Source of the DNA: Levilactobacillus spicheri DSM 15429
GTDB lineage: Bacteria > Bacillota > Bacilli > Lactobacillales > Lactobacillaceae
NCBI RefSeq assembly: GCF_001435095.1
Contig: NZ_AZFC01000035.1
Coordinates: 124,001 to 188,000 of the forward strand
Length of the DNA: 64,000 nucleotides
Direction: 5' to 3'
The notes under the pieces were generated by a model that searched no databases, was not told where the DNA came from, and was given only the letters and a program-made list of their open reading frames with translations. Shown here in pieces: positions 56,775 to 64,000 of the stretch. Both the position numbers and the translations under genes were made by a program. Position 1 is the first letter of the stretch, and every line of letters begins with the position of its first letter.

Positions 56775-57485
56775 ATGACCCCAGAATTAACCTTTCGGAC
56801 CGGCCTCAAGGACGTGCTGCCCACGGTCTTCGGCTACATCGGCGTCGGGCTGGCCTTCGGCATCGTCGCCCACACCAGTCACCTCAGCCTGCTCATGGTC
56901 GCCGGCCTGTCGTTCGTGGTGTACGCCGGCTCCGCGCAGTTCATCATCACCAGTATGTTGCTGGCCGGCAACCCGCTTTCCGCCATCTTCTTTTCGACCT
57001 TTCTGGTCAACTCCCGGATGATCCTGATGAGCACCAGCCTGGCCCAATACTTCCGCCACGAGTCGCTGGGCAAGAACCTGCTGCTGGGAGCGTTGGTGAC
57101 CGACGAGACCTTCGCGCTGGCCATGAATAAACAAAACGTCACCGGGGGCCGTCTCAGCTTTGCCTGGCAGAACGCCGCCAACCTGGTGGCCTACCTGGTC
57201 TGGGGCGTTTCGACCGTGGTCGGGGCCATCCTGGGCGGACTCATCGCCAATCCCGAGCAGTTCGGTTTCGACTTCGCCCTGACCGCCATGTTCATCGGCC
57301 TGGTCTACCTGCAACTGATCAGCGATAAGCACCTGGGCCTGACGCTACAGCTCCTGGTCATGGGCTTCGTGGCCCTACTCTATTATCTCACGTTACGGGT
57401 GCTCGACGCCAACTTAGCGCTCCTGGTCGCCACCATTGGCGGGTGTCTCTTCGGAATGGAGGTCAAGAAATGTCATTTACACTAA
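56775..57485 (+). CDS. azlC: AzlC family branched-chain amino acid exporter, large subunit
   Basis: 236 residues, about seven spans. The AzlC signature runs GYIGVGLAFGIVAH, SFVVYAGSAQFI and NSRMILMSTSLA, with TDETFALAM further on. AzlC with AzlD exports branched-chain amino acids and analogues (BrnFE in Corynebacterium). Its end overlaps azlD by 16 nt, a typical arrangement for the pair. AAGGAG precedes the ATG. Confidence 0.93.
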   Translation: MTPELTFRTGLKDVLPTVFGYIGVGLAFGIVAHTSHLSLLMVAGLSFVVYAGSAQFIITSMLLAGNPLSAIFFSTFLVNSRMILMSTSLAQYFRHESLGKNLLLGALVTDETFALAMNKQNVTGGRLSFAWQNAANLVAYLVWGVSTVVGAILGGLIANPEQFGFDFALTAMFIGLVYLQLISDKHLGLTLQLLVMGFVALLYYLTLRVLDANLALLVATIGGCLFGMEVKKCHLH

Positions 57486-57802
57486 CCGATCTGTGGGTCA
57501 TTCTGGGCTGTGGGGCCGTCACCCTGCTCTCCCGGGTCTTCCCCTTCGCCCTGCTGAAGAAGTTTCAGCTGCCCGCGGGGGTCATCGACTTTCTGACCTT
57601 CGTGCCTATCGCCATCATGACCGCCCTGTGCTGCCAGAGCCTCCTGGTGGTGCACCCCGGCCACTGGGCGACCCTGAACCTGGCAAACTGCCTCGCGGCC
57701 ATCCCCGCCACCTTAGCGGGCATCCTGACCAAAAGCCTGTTGGCCGTGGTGGTCGTCGGAATCATGGCCATGGCCCTGATTCGCTACTTCCAATGGGGGT
57801 AA
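57470..57802 (+). CDS. azlD: AzlD family branched-chain amino acid exporter, small subunit
   Basis: 110 residues, four spans; GCGAVTLLSRVFPFALL and FVPIAIMTALCCQSLL are the family motifs. The ATG at 57470 (MSFTLTDLWV) has GGAGG 8 nt upstream inside azlC. A repeat copy lies just downstream, before the operon terminator. Confidence 0.92.
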   Translation: MSFTLTDLWVILGCGAVTLLSRVFPFALLKKFQLPAGVIDFLTFVPIAIMTALCCQSLLVVHPGHWATLNLANCLAAIPATLAGILTKSLLAVVVVGIMAMALIRYFQWG

Positions 57803-57837
57803 CTAACGTTCTGCTGGTTGAGTCTAATCAGTGGAAA

Positions 57838-57992
57838 CTGGCGATTGCTTCCGCTCAGCTGGGCCGTGACGACCGTGGGCACGACTTCGAGCCACGGAAA
57901 ATCACCGTGTCTTGAAGCTCGGCCTTGTGGTAAGCCAGCTGAGGGACGCTGACTAACCACAATTTCACGGTCTGGGCCCATCTGAGCTCCAG
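57838..57992 (+). repeat. Structured intergenic repeat, copy A
   Basis: Shares GTGGGCACGACTTCGA, GAAGCTCGGCCTTG and AATTTCAC with copies B and C. Hairpin 1: CTTCGAG with CTTGAAG, inner CACGG/CCGTG. Hairpin 2: TTGTGGT (57925-57931) with ACCACAA (57956-57962). Same orientation as azlD upstream. Its 5' part (CTGGCGATTGCTTCC) differs from the others and recurs at about 50312. Confidence 0.75.
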
Positions 57993-58261
57993 CAATCTTG
58001 ACGCTGGTGGGTCTTCACCATCTACCCTTAACACCACCGCTACAAGTGACGTCTACGTGACCCCATCCAAAAGAAGCCTGACCAGACGTTTTCGCGTCCG
58101 GCCAGGCTTCTTTTGGGAGACAACTTAATGAATCAATTCCAATATCAAACTAAGCAAAGATTGTCCCAATCGTTTGTCTTGCCAACGGGCGGCGGATTAT
58201 CATCCGTAAAATTCATCACCGTTGCCAGTTCTTCTTGTTTGTGATGGCCGTCATCCACTTG
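57993..58261. other. Gene-free spacer between repeat copies A and B
   Basis: Holds only the terminator at 58069-58116. No coding frame with a ribosome site. With the two repeats the gene-free stretch runs from 57803 to 58456. Confidence 0.6.
58069..58116. terminator. Bidirectional terminator between azlD and the next convergent gene
   Basis: AAAAGAAGCCTG(A)CC(A)GACG-TTTTCG-CGTC(C)GG(C)CAGGCTTCTTTT; long stem with T-runs on both strands, placed between repeat copies A and B. Confidence 0.9.
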
Positions 58262-58411
58262 AGCGAAACAGAGGCGACTTGATGGTCGTGGTGAAATTGA
58301 TGTTGGTCGGGGTTCTTTCCCGGCCTACATCAAGGCCGAGCTTCGGAGACTCGGGCTTTGAGGCTTCGAAGTCGTGCCCACCTCGACCATCTTGCTCGCC
58401 GGCGTGGCGCG
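58262..58411 (-). repeat. Structured intergenic repeat, copy B
   Basis: Minus-strand copy, inverted relative to A and about 75-80% alike to C by eye. Starts CACGCCGGCGAGCAAG, closing stem GGTCGAG/CTCGGCC, hairpin CTTCG/CGAAG, second hairpin TTGATGT...CGGG/CCCG...ACATCAA, ends AAGTCGCCTCTGTTTCGCT. Lies 45 nt past the stop of the gene at 58457, in its sense orientation. Confidence 0.8.
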
Positions 58412-58456
58412 CGGGTACCGACTATGCTGAAGAACGGCATGGGACACCTTGTTTCA

Positions 58457-58861
58457 CTAATCGGCTTGATCCACCAAGCGCCAATCGCCTTCGTCGGCGC
58501 GGGAGATGTCGTTGAGGAACTTCAAGACCCGCTTCGCCCGGTTAGGCTGCTGGTCGTTCAACAGGTTCAGGCCGGCGCCGGTGATCATCGGCGCGCTCAA
58601 CCGAAAGTCGGCCCCCGACTGGTCGCCCGTGGCGAAGGCCACGACGGTCTCGCCGGACTCAATCTGGGTCGTCAAAAAGAACATCGTAAACGCGTCATCG
58701 GCCGTCATGTAGGCGGGCATCGCCCAGATATCCGGGGCAATCTCCTGCATTTCGCCGTCCAGGAACTTGAATTCCTTGTGGTTGGCCTGCGTGACCGGTT
58801 GCTTGAGTACCAACATCATGTTGGCGAAGGCGGCATCGCCAAGTTGTAACTGATCCTTCAT
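58457..58861 (-). CDS. Hypothetical protein (unrecognised)
   Basis: 134 residues, acidic, no membrane span, signal peptide or motif I can name. Sequence is mixed alpha/beta in character, starting MKDQLQLGDAAFANMMLVLK, with Asp/Glu-rich C-terminus. GAGGAGG lies 12 nt before the ATG. Codon use matches its neighbours, so it looks genuine. Followed on its 3' side by repeat copy B. No operon partner. Confidence 0.7.
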   Translation of the reverse strand: MKDQLQLGDAAFANMMLVLKQPVTQANHKEFKFLDGEMQEIAPDIWAMPAYMTADDAFTMFFLTTQIESGETVVAFATGDQSGADFRLSAPMITGAGLNLLNDQQPNRAKRVLKFLNDISRADEGDWRLVDQAD

Positions 58862-58962
58862 TGGTTAAAAATCCTCCTCAAAATACCTGATTGCTAGCCA
58901 TTATACCGCGCCCGCAATCAAAAAGACACCAGCGAATCAACGCCGGTGCCCCCTAATCGTTG

Positions 58963-59550
58963 TTATTTGGTTGCCGAGACCGGTTGCCCGATCTCGAGTT
59001 GCATGTGGTCGTAAACGTGATCACCAATCATCTGGGTCCCGGTTACCTGGTACCCCATCCGATCGTACAACCGAAACGCCCCCGGGTTCTCCCGGTCAAC
59101 GTTCAGGCCGATCACCGATTGCCGGTCACGCCGGGCATACAGCGGCAATGCTTGCAGCAATTGCCGCCCAATCCCGTGACCCTGATAGTTCGGGTCCACC
59201 GCAAGTGAATCGAGGTACCACTCGCCCGCGCTGGTCTCGGATTCCGCTTCGTACGGCTCATCAAAGGCCGCACTCTGCGCCGTCAGGTCTGCCATCACAT
59301 CATCCACAATGTCTTCACGTTCCCCGGGATAGCCGAACGCTACCCCGACGACTTGGCCATTGGCCTCGGCCACCACCGTGGTTGCCGCCCCCGATAAATA
59401 AGTCGGGTTGCGGTATGCCGCCGTGATGACCTTCAGTAAGTCGGGCCCCGGAACATCCTCCAGGTCGGTCAACGCCATTTCATCGTAGATCAAGTTCATC
59501 AGTGGCGCTATCTGAGGGGCGTCCACCGGTCGAGCTTCTCGAATTATCAC
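58963..59550 (-). CDS. GNAT family N-acetyltransferase
   Basis: 195 residues. Acetyl-CoA site DPNYQGHGIGRQLLQALP (Q/R-x-x-G-x-G/A) near residue 120 and LNVDRENPGAFRLYDRMGYQ after it are clear. Substrate unknown; resembles the small-molecule or protein N-acetyltransferases of lactobacilli that begin MIIREARPVDAPQI. Monocistronic. Confidence 0.86.
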   Translation of the reverse strand: MIIREARPVDAPQIAPLMNLIYDEMALTDLEDVPGPDLLKVITAAYRNPTYLSGAATTVVAEANGQVVGVAFGYPGEREDIVDDVMADLTAQSAAFDEPYEAESETSAGEWYLDSLAVDPNYQGHGIGRQLLQALPLYARRDRQSVIGLNVDRENPGAFRLYDRMGYQVTGTQMIGDHVYDHMQLEIGQPVSATK

Positions 59551-59630
59551 AAAAAATCCTCCATTTCTCTAGTTACATCACTAGATTAACGGAGGATGAC
59601 TGAATTGTCAACGGATATGCCAAGCCGCGC

Positions 59631-59714
59631 TTAGTGCGCTAATCTACCGGCTGCTCGGTGACCAAAGACCAGGCCGACCAGAAACAGGGTACTAGCTGTT
59701 ACCCAAGTACGCAT
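59631..59714 (-). CDS. Putative 27-residue membrane peptide
   Basis: Reads MRTWVTASTLFLVGLVFG followed by HRAAGRLAH and a stop: one hydrophobic segment with a basic C-terminal end. AGGGAG lies 7 nt before the ATG. It begins 18 nt past the stop of the DUF1003 gene and in the same direction, so it could be the last gene of that operon. Small size keeps confidence low. Confidence 0.4.
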   Translation of the reverse strand: MRTWVTASTLFLVGLVFGHRAAGRLAH

Positions 59715-59732
59715 CGTGGAACTCCCTTCATG

Positions 59733-60473
59733 TTACGGTGTCGGCGGCGTCTTCTGCTGGGCTGCACGCAGTTCGGCCAATTCGTGCCGAATCTCACCGA
59801 GGATCTCCAACTGGAAACGCTCAATTTCCATGGTATGGGGCACCTGGTTCTGCGCCAGGTGGTCCACCTTCGCGTGCAACAACCGCAGCTCATGTTCGGC
59901 CTTCAGGTTCACGTGGTAGTCGTTTTCGGCCATCATGCGGTCCCGGTCCGCCGAACGGTTCTGGCTCATCATGATGATGGGCGCCTGAATCGCCGCGACA
60001 CAACTAAGTACTAAATTTAACAGAATGTAGGGGTAGTTGTCAAAGTTGACCCCGAATAGGTGCAGGCCGTTCACCAACATCCACCCTAAGAGAACGACCA
60101 TGAAGATGAAAATAAAGCCCCAGGAACCCCCGAAGCGCGCCACGTCGTCCGAGACCTTCTGCCCAAACGTGAGGCTGTTGGTCAGGACCTCGTTGACGTC
60201 GATGATATCGTAATCGTCGCTTTGCAACGCCCGGGTCAATTTATGGTTGATTTTCTTAGTCTGCTTGAGGTCGGCATTGATCATCGCGTCGACCCGGTCT
60301 AGGCGGTACTTCAATAGATGGTGACCGCAGATGTAGTCGGTCGCCTGGGCCTGCGGGTAGTCCTGCTTGATGCGGTTCCGCAGGCTCGGGTCCAATTCGC
60401 TCAACTGCAGGCTCACCTCAAGCGAAATCGGCGCCCCGTCGACCAGGCACGTGAGTGGTTTTTCTTCAGACAT
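59733..60473 (-). CDS. DUF1003 family membrane protein
   Basis: 246 residues: a cytosolic N-terminal part, two spans (about residues 115-135 and 148-168: FIFIFMVVLLGWMLVNGL and YILLNLVLSCVAAIQAPI), then the family signature PIIMMSQNRSADRDRMMAENDYHVNLK and a heptad-like coiled tail ending PPTP. Function unknown; other DUF1003 members are called cyclic-nucleotide-binding-like membrane proteins without proof. Its ATG overlaps the pseudouridine synthase stop by 8 nt, so they are translated together. Confidence 0.85.
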   Translation of the reverse strand: MSEEKPLTCLVDGAPISLEVSLQLSELDPSLRNRIKQDYPQAQATDYICGHHLLKYRLDRVDAMINADLKQTKKINHKLTRALQSDDYDIIDVNEVLTNSLTFGQKVSDDVARFGGSWGFIFIFMVVLLGWMLVNGLHLFGVNFDNYPYILLNLVLSCVAAIQAPIIMMSQNRSADRDRMMAENDYHVNLKAEHELRLLHAKVDHLAQNQVPHTMEIERFQLEILGEIRHELAELRAAQQKTPPTP

Positions 60474-61374
60474 CCTGATTGCCTCCTTGTTCCGTTGTCA
60501 GCGTGGTCACCAGCGCCTGCCAGTCCACGGGGACCGGACTGGTGAACTGCCGGTGCTCGTGGGTAAAGGGGTCCTCGAAGGCCAAGCTAGCCGCGTGTAA
60601 CGCCTGCCGGTGCATCTCCCCTACGACCGGCCCCTGATACAGGGCGTCGCCGATCAGGGGGTGGCCCAGCCAGGCAAAGTGGGCGCGGATCTGGTGCGTG
60701 CGCCCCGTATGCAGCTGGACCCGGACCACCGTGGCGTTGGCAAACCGTTTTTCGACCCAGTACTCGGTCCGGGCGGGCTTACCACCCGGTGAGACCATCT
60801 GGTTATATCCCGCGGGGTCCGGCGCCAACGGTTGGTCGATCAGCCCGTGGTCCTGGGCCAACTGGCCGCTGACCACCGCCAGGTACCGTTTTTCGACCTG
60901 ATGGGCCGCCTGTAGCTGACTGGCCAGGCTATTGGCCAGCCGGTGCCGGGCCACCCAGACCAGACCGCTGGTAAAGCGGTCGAGCCGGGTCACGATGTGG
61001 GGCACCTGATTCTCGGCGTGTTCGTCGATCAAATACCCCTTGATGCGGTTGACCAGCGTATCCGTCCGGTTCGCCGGGCCGGGCACCACGTTCAGGCCGG
61101 CGGGTTTGTTGATCACCAGCCAGTCCCGGTTGGTGAAGAGCACCTCGATGGGACCGTGACTAACGGCCACCGCCGGATCCGCCGTCTCGGGAGGCAGGGT
61201 CACACTGACCCGGTCCCCCACGTGGAGCGCCACGGCGGAGGTCTCGACGTGGCCGTTGACCCGAATCGTTCCCTGGTGTTTCAGGTCACTAAAGACCCGG
61301 TGGCTGACGCCCTGTTGCCCTAAAAACTTCTTTAAACTGGTTACCGGTGCGGTCACCGCCCAAGTTAACTCCAT
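60466..61374 (-). CDS. RluA family pseudouridine synthase
   Basis: 302 residues: N-terminal S4-like domain (SLKKFLGQQGVSHRVFSDLKHQGTIRVNG, about residues 14-42 within it), catalytic domain with the Asp in VTRLDRFTSGLV (RLD motif) and HTGRTHQIRAHFAWLGHPLIGDALY. Acts on uridines of 23S rRNA or tRNA; exact target not predictable. The ATG at 61374 has AAAGGAAG upstream; the 41-codon longer frame is not used. First gene of an operon with the DUF1003 gene. Confidence 0.93.
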   Translation of the reverse strand: MELTWAVTAPVTSLKKFLGQQGVSHRVFSDLKHQGTIRVNGHVETSAVALHVGDRVSVTLPPETADPAVAVSHGPIEVLFTNRDWLVINKPAGLNVVPGPANRTDTLVNRIKGYLIDEHAENQVPHIVTRLDRFTSGLVWVARHRLANSLASQLQAAHQVEKRYLAVVSGQLAQDHGLIDQPLAPDPAGYNQMVSPGGKPARTEYWVEKRFANATVVRVQLHTGRTHQIRAHFAWLGHPLIGDALYQGPVVGEMHRQALHAASLAFEDPFTHEHRQFTSPVPVDWQALVTTLTTEQGGNQDV

Positions 61375-61600
61375 CTTGTTGCTTCCTTTCCGTTGCCCCC
61401 AGGGGGCGTTGTTCGTTTCCTTTGAAACGCGCTGTCTGCTTTTCGTTTGCGGGTGCGCCCCTCGCCAATCACGGGTCGGGACCCGGCGCACGGGCAAAAC
61501 GAATTCCTCTACATTTTAACATATCGTTAAAACTGAATGGCCTATTTCCCACTTTCCCACCAAAACTGGTTATAATGGAAGAAATAAAGGGGGAGTTAGG

Positions 61601-61786
61601 ATGTTAGCAAAGAACATGATGACGGGGACACTCATCGCGGTGATTGGTCTGTTCTTCTTGGGGTTCGTGATTGCCAAGTTACTGCCCAAAACCAAGCCGG
61701 ACCACGATGGCCACGTCTTGGCCTGGATCTACCTGGCCGTCAGCGTCGGAATCATCTGCATGGGCGGCTGGATTTTCGTCTCATAA
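61601..61786 (+). CDS. Small two-span membrane protein (hypothetical)
   Basis: 61 residues with spans at about 8-26 and 41-59 joined by a charged loop (PKTKPDHDGH). GGGGGAG 5 nt before the ATG, a TATAAT at 61571-61576 and a strong terminator just after it support a real, monocistronic gene. Not recognised; repeat copy C follows its terminator. Confidence 0.75.
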   Translation: MLAKNMMTGTLIAVIGLFFLGFVIAKLLPKTKPDHDGHVLAWIYLAVSVGIICMGGWIFVS

Positions 61787-61797
61787 TCGACCGTTCA

Positions 61798-61830
61798 AGG
61801 ACGCGACCGTTAGTGGTTGCGTCCTTTTTT
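61798..61830 (+). terminator. Terminator after the small membrane protein gene
   Basis: AAGGACGC(G)ACC-GTTAG-TGGT(T)GCGTCCTT followed by TTTT on the plus strand. Confidence 0.9.
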
Positions 61831-61872
61831 GATTGGTCCTTTTTGTGGCCATTTTCAAACCAGCCGTTGAAA

Positions 61873-62028
61873 AGCGCTCCACGCCGGCGAGCAAGCCGGC
61901 CGAGGTGGGCACGACTCCGAAGCCTAGAAGTGCACTAGTCTCCGGAGATCGGCCTTGATGTAAGCCGGCTGAGAAACGCCCGCTAACATCAATTTCACCA
62001 CGGCCAGCAAGTCGCCTCTGTTTCGCTG
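61873..62028 (+). repeat. Structured intergenic repeat, copy C
   Basis: Starts CACGCCGGCGAGCAAG; closing stem GGCCGA/TCGGCC; hairpin CTCCG/CGGAG with inner CTAG/CTAG; second hairpin TTGATGT...GCCGGC...ACATCAA; ends AAGTCGCCTCTGTTTCGCT as copy B does. Plus orientation, same as the gene at 61601. Confidence 0.8.
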
Positions 62029-62224
62029 ACATCCTGCATCTCTCATCATCAACCAAACCAGCTGGCAACCGTTGTCGTTCCAGCACCCCAACAATCTCAC
62101 TGAGCCATTAAATTCCGTCACATGAACGCCCACATTCTCAGTTAACTTAGGACAGATAGGCAAGATGGCAAGTGGTCGCATCCATAACCAGCCTCGTCAC
62201 TCTCAGCCGAGAGGGAGGTCAGAA
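62029..62224. other. Gene-free spacer between repeat copies C and D
   Basis: No coding frame with a ribosome site. A short hairpin CTCTC-GGCT-GAGAG (minus strand) abuts copy D. With both repeats the gene-free stretch runs from 61831 to 62451. Confidence 0.6.
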
Positions 62225-62399
62225 TTGAGCTCAGTGGCCTCGTTTCTGTTATCCGGGTGACTTTTCCCGGATTACAGAAAGACCGAACTTTGAGATCTTC
62301 GCGGGTCGCAGCGAGGAGCTCAAAGTCGTGTCGGCCACGTTCCAGCCCAATTCTGGCCGACCGGTAGGCGCATCCCCTTGCTCGCCGGCGTGAAGCGCC
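62225..62399 (-). repeat. Structured intergenic repeat, copy D (divergent)
   Basis: Minus-strand copy. Starts GCGCTTCACGCCGGCGAGCAAG (split: GCGCTTCACG then CCGGCGAGCAAG); closing stem GGCCGA/TCGGTC; hairpin CTTTGAG/CTCAAAG with inner TCGC/GCGA; second hairpin TTTCTGT-TCCGGG...CCCGGA-ACAGAAA. The stems keep their places while bases differ from A-C. Sense to araA, past its terminator. Confidence 0.75.
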
Positions 62400-62451
62400 C
62401 ATTAACGGCCGTTGTCGCTTAATGAGCGTGCTTTTATGGCTCTAATAGACA

Positions 62452-62494
62452 CAAAAATGGTGACTCCCCACTCACAGACGGGGAGTCACCATTT
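62452..62494 (-). terminator. Terminator after araA
   Basis: AAATGGTGACTCCCC...GGGGAGTCACCATTT followed by TTGTG; 15-bp stem, 17 nt past the araA stop on the minus strand. Confidence 0.9.
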
Positions 62495-62510
62495 AATTAA
62501 TTCAGCTTTA

Positions 62511-63935
62511 TTACTTGATGAAGGCCTTGTTCATGTGCATCATCGTGGCGAAATCTTCCATTTGTTCTTCCGTTAAGGAGAAGGACAACATGGTGTGGTG
62601 GCCACCACCCGCTTGCATCCAAGCTAAGGCCCCGTTCTTCAAACCAACCTTTGGCGTCCAGAGTTGCTTAGCAACTGGCAGCTTAGGCGTTTCGGCTTCT
62701 GGCTTGTGCGCGTCAACGGCGTAGCTGATCATCTTGAAGTTGTCGCGGAAGTCGGAAACCGTGACGTCGATGGCGTCGCCTTCAGAACCGGTGAAGACCA
62801 ACCGAGCTGGGTCGGCCTTGCCACCGATGTCCAATGGGTGCACTTCAACCCGTGGCTTGTCGCTGGCAATCGATGGGTCAACTTCCAACATGTGGGAGCC
62901 CAGGATGGCTTCGTGGCCCTTCCGCAGGTCCAACGTGTAGTCTTCCATGAAGGCCGTTTGCTTGTTGTGGGACATGATCTTCATGACCCGACCCAAGGCA
63001 GCGGTCTTCCAGTCACCTTCGGCACCGAAGCCGTAACCGTCACGAATCAAGAGTTGGGCGGCTAAACCAGGTAATTGTTCCATGCCGTAGAGGTCTTCGA
63101 AGTTGGTGGTGAAGGCCGTGTAACCGCCCTTTTCCAAGAACCGCTTGATCCCTAAGTATTGTTGTAATTGAACCCGGACGGAATGGGTGTACTTGTCGGC
63201 GTCGTTGTCGCCTTGAACCATTTCGTAACGGGATTCCAAGTCAGCGTATTCCTTGTCAACGTCGGCAGAGTCCACCGCGTTGATTTCCTTGACCAGGTCA
63301 CCGATTCCGTAGTAGTCGACCGTCCAGCCCATTTGGATCTGTGCTTGGACCTTGTCGCCTTCCGTAACGGCCACGTTCCGCATGGTGTCACCGAAGCGCG
63401 CAACCTTGACCTTGAAGCTTTCGTTGTACGCAACCGCAACGTCTTCCCAACGTGCGATTTCTTCTTGCACGTCGTCATCGCCCCAGTAGCCGTAAACGAT
63501 CTTGTTGTTCTTCTGTAACCGGGCGTTGATGTAGGCGTACTCACGGTCACCGTGCGCACTTTGGTTCAGGTTCATGTAATCAAAGTCGATGTCGGCGTAC
63601 GGGATGTTGTTTAAGTATTGGGTTGCCAAGTGCAACAATGGCTTTTGCAGTAATTCCGTCCCGCGGATCCAGTTCTTGGCTGGGGAGAAGGTGTGCATCC
63701 AGGTGATGACCCCGGCAACCTTATCGTTGTAGTTGACTTCCTTCATGAACTTGGTGATGCCATCGGCCGTGGTCATGACGTCCTTGAAGACCACCTTGTA
63801 AGGTAGCTTGCCGCTAGCGTTTAACTTGTCGGCGATGTCTTGGGCGTCCTTGGCAACGGACTTTAATTGTTCTTCACCATATAAATGTTGACTCCCGGTA
63901 ACAAACCAAAATTCGTAATCTGGTACTGATAACAT
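62511..63935 (-). CDS. araA: L-arabinose isomerase
   Basis: Converts L-arabinose to L-ribulose (Mn2+-dependent), first step of arabinose use through the pentose phosphoketolase route. 474 residues, the normal length. [14 protein letters not shown] at the start, [14 protein letters not shown], the active-site glutamates in [18 protein letters not shown] and [12 protein letters not shown], and the metal His in [16 protein letters not shown] near the end are present. ATG follows AAAGGAGT. Last gene of an ara operon whose previous gene ends 34 nt upstream. Confidence 0.97.
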   Translation of the reverse strand: MLSVPDYEFWFVTGSQHLYGEEQLKSVAKDAQDIADKLNASGKLPYKVVFKDVMTTADGITKFMKEVNYNDKVAGVITWMHTFSPAKNWIRGTELLQKPLLHLATQYLNNIPYADIDFDYMNLNQSAHGDREYAYINARLQKNNKIVYGYWGDDDVQEEIARWEDVAVAYNESFKVKVARFGDTMRNVAVTEGDKVQAQIQMGWTVDYYGIGDLVKEINAVDSADVDKEYADLESRYEMVQGDNDADKYTHSVRVQLQQYLGIKRFLEKGGYTAFTTNFEDLYGMEQLPGLAAQLLIRDGYGFGAEGDWKTAALGRVMKIMSHNKQTAFMEDYTLDLRKGHEAILGSHMLEVDPSIASDKPRVEVHPLDIGGKADPARLVFTGSEGDAIDVTVSDFRDNFKMISYAVDAHKPEAETPKLPVAKQLWTPKVGLKNGALAWMQAGGGHHTMLSFSLTEEQMEDFATMMHMNKAFIK

Positions 63936-63969
63936 AATCGAAACACTCCTTTTAATGTCGGTAATCTAA

Positions 63970-64000
63970 TTAATCGTCTTCGCGCACCGCGTGGTCTTGC
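63970..64000 (-). CDS. C-terminal end of the gene upstream of araA (probably araD)
   Basis: Only the last codons are in the window, reading QDHAVREDD then TAA, 34 nt before the araA start and in the same direction. In lactobacilli araA is preceded by araB-araD, and AraD ends in a YYGQ-type tail, so L-ribulose-5-phosphate 4-epimerase is the likely identity; nine residues cannot prove it. Confidence 0.4.
   Translation of the reverse strand, partial: QDHAVREDD

Noticed and set aside
57436-57915. 159-codon plus-strand frame overlapping azlC/azlD
   Set aside because: Shifted frame of azlD running on into repeat copy A; Arg/Pro/Gly-rich composition typical of out-of-frame GC-rich DNA.
58222-58515. 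97-codon plus-strand frame over repeat copy B
   Set aside because: Covers the structured repeat and the 3' end of the opposite gene; no ribosome site.
62142-62402. 86-codon minus-strand frame over repeat copy D
   Set aside because: Arises from the repeat itself; the corresponding frame is not kept in copies A-C.
1-64000. CRISPR array, prophage, insertion sequence or integrase
   Set aside because: No regular direct repeats with spacers, no transposase or integrase motifs and no terminal inverted repeats with target duplications were seen.

Overview
The window looks like chromosomal DNA from a lactic acid bacterium of the family Lactobacillaceae, most likely a higher-GC member such as a Levilactobacillus-type species. 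Four things point there: the gene order rpoB-rpoC-comC-rpsL-rpsG-fusA-S10-spc-alpha-ecfA1A2T-truA-rplM-rpsI; ctsR followed directly by clpC without mcsAB; a DUF4811 protein next to a multidrug transporter; and T-box, L-box and L17-downstream RNA elements. The genus is inferred and was not tested. No phage, insertion sequence, CRISPR array or rRNA gene was seen. Ribosomal genes look clearly less GC-rich than the metabolic genes on either side.

Layout. 1-6.2 kb: an LCP cell-wall ligase (partial), lipoate ligase, the KtrAB potassium system, an SDR oxidoreductase and an aldo/keto reductase. 6.3-37.6 kb: one long minus-strand information-processing block read from rpoB down to rpsI. It holds RNA polymerase beta/beta', the str operon, S10-spc-alpha, the ECF vitamin-transporter module, truA and rplM-rpsI. 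The only plus-strand gene in it is the prepilin peptidase comC. 37.6-41.3 kb: a TetR regulator and ctsR-clpC with a CtsR operator. 41.7-42.5 kb: eight tRNA genes. 42.8-47.1 kb: serS behind a T-box, a deoxynucleoside kinase, and lysP behind a lysine riboswitch. 47.3-62 kb: accessory and housekeeping genes. These are an esterase, a PAP2 phosphatase, a two-gene ThrE-type exporter, a DtxR regulator with a CDF metal exporter, acetyltransferases, a MerR/MFS/DUF4811 locus, azlCD, a DUF1003 protein and an RluA-type pseudouridine synthase. 62.5-64 kb: araA and the last codons of an upstream gene of the same operon.

How the genes act together. The core block makes the ribosome, the RNA polymerase and the Sec channel. 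Clear sigma-A promoters sit before rpoB, rpsL, rpsJ (two in tandem) and rplM, and structured leaders sit before several of them. Amino-acid supply is sensed by RNA at serS (uncharged tRNA-Ser) and lysP (lysine). Protein quality control is governed by CtsR, which appears to repress its own operon with clpC.

Most notable. Four imperfect copies of a roughly 150-200 nt structured repeat lie between 57.8 and 62.4 kb. They form two convergent pairs, each between two convergent genes, and each copy is oriented like the gene upstream of it. The base pairs of two stems co-vary between copies, which suggests a folded RNA or BIME-like DNA element that I do not recognise. Other points of interest are two unexplained hairpin-rich intergenic regions (41.4 and 53.1 kb), a tRNA-Pro(CGG) beside its near twin tRNA-Pro(TGG), and a GlnR-box-like palindrome shared by divergent MerR and MFS promoters.
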